The notes beneath the pieces were generated by a model that saw only the letters and a list, made by a program, of their open reading frames with translations, was not told the DNA's origin and made no database searches. This document shows, one piece after another, positions 1 to 4,781 of a DNA stretch of 6,275 nucleotides. How positions within the stretch are numbered: position 1 is the stretch's first letter; every line of letters begins with the position of its first letter. The DNA comes from Bacillota bacterium. Lineage in GTDB: Bacteria > Bacillota_I > Bacilli_A > RFN20 > CAG-826. The position numbers and the translations under genes were made by a program. The stretch lies in NCBI GenBank assembly GCA_026387995.1, contig JAPLKQ010000025.1:1-6275 (forward strand). The letters run 5' to 3'.

Positions 1-580
1 TCTTTTTCGCGCCCACCGCTTTCGCGATGTTGACGCCCATGAGGCCAATCGGCCCGCAGCCAACGACAGCCACGGTTTTATCTTTGATCTCAAAATGCAT
101 CATCGTGTGGACGGCATTTCCGAGAGGTTCTTGGATACAGAGATATTTAGGTTCAGTCTTGGTTTTATTGACGATGAGGTTCGACGCCGGGAGCTTCACG
201 TATTCGGCAAAGCAACCGTCGATGTCGACCCCGATGATTTTCGTGTTTTCGCAAATATGGAATTCGCCGCGCTGGCAGAATTCGCAGGTGCCGCAGACGA
301 TATGGGTTTCCGCGGAGACGATATCCCCCACTTTGACCTTCGTGACGTCTTTGCCGACCGTGATCACGCGGCCAGAGAATTCGTGGCCGACCGTTAAAGG
401 CGGTTTGACGCGGTTCTGGCTCCATTCGTTCCATTGATAAATGTGAACGTCAGTGCCACAAATCGAGGTCGCCAAGACCTTAATCAGCACTTCGTCAGGT
501 CCTAAAACATCTGGGACTTTCTTCGTAACGCGTTTAAAACCAGGCGCTCTTTTTTCTTTGATGTAAGCTACCATTTCCAT
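1..580 (-). CDS. tdh: L-threonine 3-dehydrogenase, zinc-dependent (C-terminal part beyond window)
   Basis: Cytosolic NAD-dependent oxidation of L-threonine to 2-amino-3-ketobutyrate, which 2-amino-3-ketobutyrate CoA ligase normally splits to glycine and acetyl-CoA. The 193 visible codons cover the GroES-like catalytic domain and the start of the Rossmann fold; the family is about 340-350 residues. Visible: catalytic zinc ligands C41 (in ICGTDVHIY), H66 and E67 (in VGHEFSG); four structural-zinc cysteines C96, C99, C102 and C110; the EPLGNAVHT segment (151-159); and the nucleotide-binding GCGPIG (174-179). The run CGTDVHIYQWNEWSQ (41-55) separates Tdh from general zinc alcohol or sorbitol dehydrogenases. 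The start at 580 is chosen because AGGAGG lies 10 bases upstream; an in-frame ATG two codons later is 16 bases away and less likely. Family identity is firm; substrate rests on close resemblance to known Tdh. Confidence 0.9.
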   Translation of the reverse strand, partial: MEMVAYIKEKRAPGFKRVTKKVPDVLGPDEVLIKVLATSICGTDVHIYQWNEWSQNRVKPPLTVGHEFSGRVITVGKDVTKVKVGDIVSAETHIVCGTCEFCQRGEFHICENTKIIGVDIDGCFAEYVKLPASNLIVNKTKTEPKYLCIQEPLGNAVHTMMHFEIKDKTVAVVGCGPIGLMGVNIAKAVGAKK

Positions 581-590
581 TGGGAAATTG

Positions 591-596
591 CCTCCT
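591..596 (-). promoter_or_regulatory. Ribosome binding site of tdh
   Basis: Perfect AGGAGG on the minus strand, 10 bases before the ATG at 580. It decides for this start over the ATG at 574. Confidence 0.8.
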
Positions 597-627
597 ATTA
601 TTGGCTACGAATCATCTTTTCATTTTC

Positions 628-655
628 ATTATACGCTCAATGTTCTTTTTGGGAA
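628..655 (-). promoter_or_regulatory. Candidate tdh promoter
   Basis: A perfect TATAAT -10 box occupies 628-633 on the minus strand. The best -35 is a weak TTCCCA (650-655) at 16 bases. Transcription would begin near 621, giving a leader of about 40 bases. The -10 box is convincing; the -35 box is not. Confidence 0.5.
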
Positions 656-686
656 TGCCACTCTTTTCGCTAATCGATTTCCAAGG

Positions 687-715
687 TTGAGTGTTTAATT
701 ATTCCCGTATACAAT
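687..715 (+). promoter_or_regulatory. SigA/sigma70-type promoter of the membrane protein gene
   Basis: TTGAGT (687-692) and TACAAT (710-715) are separated by 17 bases, matching the -35/-10 consensus at 4 of 6 and 5 of 6 positions. Transcription would begin near 722, leaving a leader of about 18 bases that contains the ribosome binding site. It lies back to back with the tdh promoter. Confidence 0.6.
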
Positions 716-739
716 AGGATTAACCTACGAGGAAATCAT

Positions 740-1108
740 ATGATCAAGGAATCACGTCTCATCATGCTCATCGCTCACCTTGTCAGTCTCTTGGCGAACG
801 GTCTCTTTATTTGTGGCGGCATTGCGCTACTGGCCCCCACGGCGTCGGCTTACTGGCTATGGATGGATGTTTCCATCGTGACCATCGCGCTCTCGGTTTT
901 TGGGCTCTTTATTACTTTTCTACCGATCGGGAGAATGTCTCGTCAGTGGCGTTATACCTTTTTAGTGACGAGCGCGCTGAACATGCTGATCACGGTTTTC
1001 TATGTCATTCATATGGAGACGACGGGCGGAGATTTACTGACTTATCTGCAGACTTTCGCTTTTGCCGCAGCGTCTTTGCTGCTTCTTGGCGGTTTCTTCA
1101 ATACATAG
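740..1108 (+). CDS. Small four-helix membrane protein, function unknown
   Basis: I do not recognise a family for this 122-residue protein. It is almost entirely hydrophobic, with four likely membrane helices at about residues 8-32, 44-63, 72-91 and 99-120. The short N-terminus is charged (MIKESR), and a basic loop between helices 2 and 3 (R65, R68, R71) suggests that loop faces the cytoplasm. There is no signal peptidase or lipobox site and no cysteine or charged motif pointing to catalysis or transport. GAGGA ends 6 bases before the ATG, and a good promoter lies just upstream, so the gene is probably real and transcribed alone. It diverges from tdh and converges on the zinc-ribbon gene, with only 12 bases between the stop codons. 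No clear terminator hairpin follows. Single-helix-bundle size would also fit a small regulator or accessory subunit, but nothing here decides that. Confidence 0.75.
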   Translation: MIKESRLIMLIAHLVSLLANGLFICGGIALLAPTASAYWLWMDVSIVTIALSVFGLFITFLPIGRMSRQWRYTFLVTSALNMLITVFYVIHMETTGGDLLTYLQTFAFAAASLLLLGGFFNT

Positions 1109-1120
1109 ACAAACCAATCG

Positions 1121-1285
1121 TTATTTTCGTCCTTTGATTTCATCTAATAAGGTTTCAAAAAAGCCTTTTTCTTCCTTTTCATCCTTAGCATCGCTATTTT
1201 CGTCGTTATTTGAATCGATACGAAAACCGCACTTGGGACAAACCGGGCCTAACATTTCATGACCGCAAACGATGCAGCGCATCAT
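1121..1285 (-). CDS. Small zinc-ribbon protein, 54 residues, function unknown
   Basis: A 54-residue reading frame downstream of the aminotransferase on the same strand. Two CxxC knuckles, C4/C7 and C16/C19, spaced C-x2-C-x8-C-x2-C, form a compact zinc ribbon; the second reads CPKCGF, typical of such folds. Residues 23-40 are a charged Asp/Asn/Glu/Lys-rich linker, and residues 41-54 (GFFETLLDEIKGRK) look like a short amphipathic helix. Two ATGs stand in tandem at 1285 and 1282. A GAGGGAG ribosome binding site (1292-1298) lies 6 or 9 bases upstream, so either could serve, giving 54 or 53 residues. Only 15 bases separate it from the aminotransferase stop, so the two are almost certainly cotranscribed. 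A role in binding a protein or nucleic-acid partner is plausible from the fold, but no specific function can be read. Confidence 0.8.
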   Translation of the reverse strand: MMRCIVCGHEMLGPVCPKCGFRIDSNNDENSDAKDEKEEKGFFETLLDEIKGRK

Positions 1286-1291
1286 TCATCA

Positions 1292-1298
1292 CTCCCTC
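1292..1298 (-). promoter_or_regulatory. Ribosome binding site of the zinc-ribbon gene
   Basis: GAGGGAG on the minus strand, 6 bases before the first of two tandem ATG codons. It is the main support that this short frame is translated. It fits entirely in the 15-base gap after the aminotransferase stop codon. Confidence 0.7.
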
Positions 1299-1300
1299 AT

Positions 1301-2470
1301 TTATAAAGAGGCGATGGTTTTAATTTTGGCGGCAAGGCCATCCACTTCTTTTAAGGATAAACTGCACAAGGCGACGCGGATGCCGCCTTCCATCGGCACG
1401 ACGAAGATATGATGCTCCGCGAGTTTGGCATAAACTTCTTCCGATTTGTCGCAGAGGACAAAAGAATAAAAACCATTCACGTAAGGAGCGGTCTTTAGTT
1501 GAATATCCGCGGCTTGTTTTTTAAAGATGACGCCACGCTGGGAAATCGTGTCTTTAGCCTTTGCTAAATCCGCTAAGAATTCCGGCTTATTTTCTTTACG
1601 CATCATGAGTTCAATCGATGGGGTCGCGCTACTGGACCAAGTGCCACAGGCATAACCATAAAGTTTTTGTTGGCACTCCATGGCTTTCTTTTCGTCCACG
1701 CTTAAACTAATCGCGGCGCCCAGACGTAAGCCATAAGCGCCAAACGTTTTAGATCCGCTGAAGGCCATGACGGTCACGACATGCTTGCCTAGCGTCGGTA
1801 AATAACTGATTTTAAGCCGTGCGTCTTTTTCTAAGGAATAATCGATATAAGCGACATCATAGAGCAAGACGATTTCGTGGTCGGAGAAACGGTTGAGTAA
1901 GTCAATGATGGCCAGCCACTCCGAGAGTTGGAGAGTGTACCCGCTGGGGTTGTGGCACGGATCGTTAATGACGACGATGATCCGTTTTTGATGAGCGGCC
2001 AGTTTAGTGAGTTTGAATTCAAAGTCCTTTAAATTAAAGGCAGAACCTTCAAACATCGTATAGGTTTCCAGGGTGAGCGCACGCGGTTTGGCGAAGCGGC
2101 CATACTGCCACCGGATGTTCGGGACCAGAATCGCTTCTTTTTCTCTTCCATAGGAAGCAAAGACCGCCGAGACGACACCGCTGCCGCCGGGGGTCGAGCA
2201 CACGAAGGGATGCATCGTGTCCCAGATGAGCTTTTCGTAACGGCCCAGTAACCAGGACGAGACGTTTTGCTTGAATTCCGTTCCGCCATCCACTGAGTTA
2301 TAAGGAAGCATCAATTCCGGCGCAAGCGATTTCAGGACGCGGTAGACCGAGGGAAAACCCCCGACCACGTGATTCTCATCGTAGAACATCCCGATGGACG
2401 CGTCGATCGTATCGGGAAAGTGCCGTTTGGATTCTTGGGCGTCTTTTCCGATTTGTAAGATATCAGCCAT
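1301..2470 (-). CDS. Class I PLP-dependent aminotransferase (aspartate/aromatic type)
   Basis: Cytosolic fold-type I aminotransferase moving an amino group between an amino acid and a 2-oxo acid. At 389 residues it is full length for the aspartate/tyrosine branch (about 390-400). Landmarks in order: TPGGSG (93-98), the phosphate-end loop; W121, placed like the tryptophan that stacks on the cofactor; NDPCHNPSG (169-177) with the cofactor-contacting N174; D205 in LLYDVAYIDY, facing the pyridine nitrogen; the Schiff-base lysine K241 in FSGSKTFGAYGLRLG with R249 holding the phosphate; and R365 in GGIRVALCSL, which binds the substrate carboxylate. All catalytic positions are intact. The start is supported by AAAGGAG 7 bases upstream. 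NDPCHNPSG resembles aromatic amino-acid aminotransferases of anaerobic Bacillota more than AspC, but aspartate and aromatic preferences cannot be separated here. It leads an operon with the zinc-ribbon gene. Confidence 0.9.
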   Translation of the reverse strand: MADILQIGKDAQESKRHFPDTIDASIGMFYDENHVVGGFPSVYRVLKSLAPELMLPYNSVDGGTEFKQNVSSWLLGRYEKLIWDTMHPFVCSTPGGSGVVSAVFASYGREKEAILVPNIRWQYGRFAKPRALTLETYTMFEGSAFNLKDFEFKLTKLAAHQKRIIVVINDPCHNPSGYTLQLSEWLAIIDLLNRFSDHEIVLLYDVAYIDYSLEKDARLKISYLPTLGKHVVTVMAFSGSKTFGAYGLRLGAAISLSVDEKKAMECQQKLYGYACGTWSSSATPSIELMMRKENKPEFLADLAKAKDTISQRGVIFKKQAADIQLKTAPYVNGFYSFVLCDKSEEVYAKLAEHHIFVVPMEGGIRVALCSLSLKEVDGLAAKIKTIASL

Positions 2471-2627
2471 GTTTTTTCTCCTTTATGTTATTGAAAACAT
2501 TGGTTTTATATTTTTTGAGGCAAACGAAATAAGGCTTTCAGGCTTCTTGGAGCGTGGTCGAGTGAAAAATCAATCGATAGTCCATAGTTTCAACTTATGT
2601 TTATATTCTTTCTTGCCTTTCGGATAA

Positions 2628-2656
2628 GCCTTCGCTCGGCGTAGGAGCGAAGAGGC
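2628..2656. other. Intergenic hairpin
   Basis: GCC-TTCGCTC (2628-2637) pairs with GAGCGAA (2645-2651) and GGC (2654-2656), giving 10 base pairs with a 7-base loop and a 2-base bulge (GA). No T-run follows on either strand, so it is not an ordinary rho-independent terminator. In the minus-strand transcript it would fold near the 5' end of the aminotransferase leader. It could be an RNA regulator or stability element, or a DNA site. Confidence 0.6.
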
Positions 2657-2681
2657 AGATTCTTATGCATTCTTCTTTGTT

Positions 2682-2690
2682 AGTATACCA
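2682..2690 (-). promoter_or_regulatory. Candidate extended -10 promoter of the aminotransferase operon
   Basis: On the minus strand TGG-TATACT forms an extended -10 element (TGn plus 5 of 6 matches). A weak GTAACA lies 16 bases upstream as a possible -35. Transcription would begin near 2675, leaving a leader of about 205 bases before the ATG. A TATAAA at 2505-2510 could give a much shorter leader but has no usable -35 box. Confidence 0.4.
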
Positions 2691-2716
2691 AAAAAACGAG
2701 GAGTGTTACCACCCAC

Positions 2717-2745
2717 TTTCGATGATAATGTTGTCTTTTTATAAA
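2717..2745 (+). promoter_or_regulatory. Candidate promoter of the ptb-buk-pckG operon
   Basis: TATAAA (2740-2745) matches the -10 box at 5 of 6 positions. TTTCGA (2717-2722), 17 bases upstream, is a poor -35 box. Transcription would begin near 2752, placing the ATG at 2756 almost at the transcript's first bases and supporting the downstream start at 2789. Confidence 0.35.
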
Positions 2746-2773
2746 TAGATTCGCTATGATGAAGTTAATAAGG

Positions 2774-2778
2774 CAGGA
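2774..2778 (+). promoter_or_regulatory. Ribosome binding site that sets the ptb start
   Basis: CAGGA within AGGCAGGAAA lies 10 bases before the ATG at 2789. The upstream in-frame ATGs at 2756 and 2759 follow an AT-rich run with no purine-rich site, so they are probably not used. Confidence 0.6.
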
Positions 2779-2788
2779 AAAAGTCATC

Positions 2789-3703
2789 ATGAACCTTTAC
2801 CAACGTTTCCCAATGAAGGATAATCGCTTCGATTTTACGCTGGCCGTAGCCTATCCGCACGACACGGAAAGTCTGCTTACCATTAAAGAAGCTTTAAAGC
2901 GCGGCATCATCTCGAACGCCATCTTATGTGGCGACCAAATCATCATTAAACTAAAAATGGATGAGATTAAATTGACCTCTAAGAACATTGAAATCGTCCA
3001 CTGCCCCGCCATGGAAGAAGCCGCTGACCGCGTTGCGCTCCTCGTTTCTGAAAACAAAGCACAGGCCGCCATGAAATGCCTTATCGACACTTCCATTTTT
3101 CTCAAACCGATGCTTAAAAAAGAATACCAAATCAAGCAAGATCACCTACTCTCGCACATGATGGTGGCTTATCGGGAATCCGACAATAAACTGTTCCTCG
3201 TGTCCGATGGCGGCATGATCATCGCGCCGACCATCGAGCAGAAAAAAGAAATCATCATCAACGCGGTTGAATTTGCGCATACGCTTGGAATCAGCGACCC
3301 CGTGGTTGTTCCTTTAACCGCTAAGGAAAAACCCTATGATAAAATGCCAGCCACCATGGATGCCCAGAAGCTTCACGAAATGAATTTGAGTGGAGAGATC
3401 ACGGGCTGCCGTGTTTCTGGACCCTTACAATTTGACGTCGCGATTTCTACAAGCAGCGCCGCCAAAAAAGAAGTCCATGATCCGCTCGCCGGAAAAGCTG
3501 ACATTCTGATTGTTCCTGCCATCGAGTCAGGCAACATTCTCGTGAAGGCGCTCACTTATTTAGCGGATTTTGTGGGCTATGGTTTGATTTTGGGAGCCAA
3601 GGTCCCCATGATTGTCGTTTCCCGCTCTGACGGCGAAGACGAAAAACTCGGCTCGCTTTATTTAGCGCGCCTAATGATGGAGGCAAAGAAGCATCATGTA
3701 TAA
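2789..3703 (+). CDS. ptb: Phosphate butyryltransferase (phosphotransbutyrylase)
   Basis: Cytosolic exchange of CoA for phosphate on an acyl-CoA, giving acyl-phosphate for the kinase encoded next. The 304 residues match Ptb (about 300) and are shorter than typical phosphate acetyltransferase. The phosphate acetyl/butyryl transferase fold shows in LAVAYPHD (18-25), SDGGMIIAPTIEQK (139-152), SGPLQFDVA (210-218), ADILIVPAIESGNILVKAL (237-254) and KVPMIVVSRSD (271-281). The frame is open from 2756, which would add 11 residues, but the binding site and the family's usual N-terminus favour 2789. It overlaps buk by 8 bases, so translation is probably coupled. The family accepts butyryl-CoA and often branched or longer acyl-CoAs. 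Butyrate is the default, but no butyryl-CoA synthesis genes lie in the window, so the true substrate is unproven. Confidence 0.9.
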   Translation: MNLYQRFPMKDNRFDFTLAVAYPHDTESLLTIKEALKRGIISNAILCGDQIIIKLKMDEIKLTSKNIEIVHCPAMEEAADRVALLVSENKAQAAMKCLIDTSIFLKPMLKKEYQIKQDHLLSHMMVAYRESDNKLFLVSDGGMIIAPTIEQKKEIIINAVEFAHTLGISDPVVVPLTAKEKPYDKMPATMDAQKLHEMNLSGEITGCRVSGPLQFDVAISTSSAAKKEVHDPLAGKADILIVPAIESGNILVKALTYLADFVGYGLILGAKVPMIVVSRSDGEDEKLGSLYLARLMMEAKKHHV

Positions 3704-4754
3704 GATATTAGCCATTAACCCAGGCAGCACCTCAACAAAGTTCGGGGTCTTTGAAGACGAAAAATTAATTAAAGAATATAAAGTCGTTCACACCGCGGAA
3801 GAACTGAAGCAATATCCGACGATGGAACTCGAAGCTCAATACCGGAAAACGTTAATCGAGGAAATGCTCAAAAAAGATAAAATCAGCCTAGGCTCTTTCT
3901 CCGCCTATAGTTGCCGCGGTGGCATTTTGAAACCCATCGAAAGTGGCACTTATTTTGTCGATGATAACGTCATTTTTGATTCTTTGCACTCCCCTGTCGA
4001 TCACCCGAGTAATCTCGGTTCGCTCATCGGCGACGCTCTTTCAAAACAATATGGGCCGAAAGCCTACATCACCGATCCCCCGTCCACATTTGAAGCCCCG
4101 AAAATCGCCACCATTTCCGGATTACCGCAAATTGAGCGAAAACTACGTTGCCATGCGCTTAATCATAAAGCAATCGCAAAGAAATACTGCAAGGAAAAAC
4201 ATCTCGATTATAACGCGGTCAATTTAATCGTCGCCCACATCGGCGGCGGCATTTCGGTGGGCATCCACCACAACGGTAAAATCATCGACATCACCGACGC
4301 GACAGGCGAAGGCTCTTTCTCGCCCGAACGCGCGGGTTCCTTACCTGTATTACAATTTGCCGATTTATGTTTCAGCGGAAAATATACGCACAAGGAAGTC
4401 CGAAAACTTTTGGTCGGTAATGGCGGTTTTACCGCATACTTACAAACGAACGATGTGAAAGAAATTATACGTCGTGCCCAAAGCGGGGACGAGAACGCAA
4501 AGCTGTATTTCGACGCTTTCGTCTATCAAATCGCCAAAGACGTGGGCGCGATGGCCACTGTCGTTAACGGTAAGGTCGACGCCATCTTGCTCACTGGCGG
4601 CATTTGCTACAGTCAGTATTTCACGGATTGTTTGCTTGCCCGCGTGAAATGGATTGCCCCATGCTTTATTTATCCTGGCGAAGAAGAACTTCAAGCCCTG
4701 AATCAGGGCGTGCTTGCCGTCTTAAAAGGCGAAGAAAAGGCGAAGACCTATTAA
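3696..4754 (+). CDS. buk: Butyrate kinase
   Basis: Moves phosphate from butyryl-phosphate (or a branched analogue) to ADP, giving free acid and ATP: the energy-conserving last step after Ptb. At 352 residues it is full length for butyrate kinase (about 355) and clearly shorter than acetate kinase (about 400). Acetokinase-family signatures are present: INPGSTSTK (7-15), where N8 and the Ser/Thr residues bind nucleotide and phosphate; HIGGGISVG (181-189); TGEGSFSPERAG (203-214); and LTGGI (299-303). R74 in SCRGG is a candidate substrate-binding arginine by analogy with acetate kinase. The start overlaps the end of ptb (ATGTATAA), with GGAGG 12 bases upstream, a slightly long spacing consistent with coupled translation. 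It ends in tandem stops (TAATAA). Acid chain length cannot be read from sequence. Confidence 0.93.
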   Translation: MYKILAINPGSTSTKFGVFEDEKLIKEYKVVHTAEELKQYPTMELEAQYRKTLIEEMLKKDKISLGSFSAYSCRGGILKPIESGTYFVDDNVIFDSLHSPVDHPSNLGSLIGDALSKQYGPKAYITDPPSTFEAPKIATISGLPQIERKLRCHALNHKAIAKKYCKEKHLDYNAVNLIVAHIGGGISVGIHHNGKIIDITDATGEGSFSPERAGSLPVLQFADLCFSGKYTHKEVRKLLVGNGGFTAYLQTNDVKEIIRRAQSGDENAKLYFDAFVYQIAKDVGAMATVVNGKVDAILLTGGICYSQYFTDCLLARVKWIAPCFIYPGEEELQALNQGVLAVLKGEEKAKTY

Positions 4755-4768
4755 TAACGCTTATTCTC

Positions 4769-4774
4769 AAAGGA
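4769..4774 (+). promoter_or_regulatory. Ribosome binding site of pckG
   Basis: AAAGGA lies 7 bases before the ATG at 4782, inside the 27-base gap after buk. No promoter or terminator fits in that gap, so pckG is most likely read through from ptb-buk. Confidence 0.65.
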
Positions 4775-4781
4775 AATAACC

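Larger units (their letters stand above)
2471..2788. other. Divergent intergenic region between the aminotransferase and ptb
   Basis: A 318-base stretch without a convincing gene. Leftmost is the aminotransferase ribosome binding site (CTCCTTT on the plus strand, 2478-2484). A short AAAAC/GTTTT inverted repeat (2494-2498 and 2503-2507) sits just upstream of it. A strong hairpin occupies 2628-2656. A candidate aminotransferase promoter lies at 2682-2690, and a candidate ptb promoter at 2717-2745. The aminotransferase transcript would carry about 205 untranslated bases. I found no match to the riboswitch classes I can recall (SAM, lysine, TPP, glycine, purine, THF, cyclic di-GMP) and no genuine T-box sequence. 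Confidence 0.6.

Noticed and set aside
165..434. Overlapping open frames in other phases across the tdh region on both strands
   Set aside because: They are shadows of tdh, whose frame carries all the zinc ligands and the family motifs.
672..679. AATCGATT palindrome between the divergent promoters as an operator, with ATCGAT also at 2573-2578
   Set aside because: Too short, and the same ATCGAT core also appears inside coding sequence (for example near 1215 and 1615), so chance explains it.
1091..1130. Possible terminator between the convergent genes (GGTTT and AAACC arms at 1091-1095 and 1111-1115)
   Set aside because: Only five pairs around a 15-base loop, and no clean T-run on either strand.
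2548..2562. T-box-like sequence GGAGCGTGGTCGAG on the plus strand
   Set aside because: It departs from the conserved T-box core at key positions, lacks stem I features, and is followed by neither a terminator nor an aminoacyl-related gene in the right place.
2394..2627. Plus-strand open frame across the aminotransferase start and the intergenic region
   Set aside because: No binding site, antisense to a certain gene for its first third, and the residues resemble translated AT-rich noncoding DNA.
2665..2748. A 27-codon plus-strand frame upstream of ptb with GAGG nearby, a possible leader peptide
   Set aside because: No usable promoter precedes it, the best ptb -10 box lies inside its end, and its residues show no run of one amino acid as expected for an attenuator peptide.
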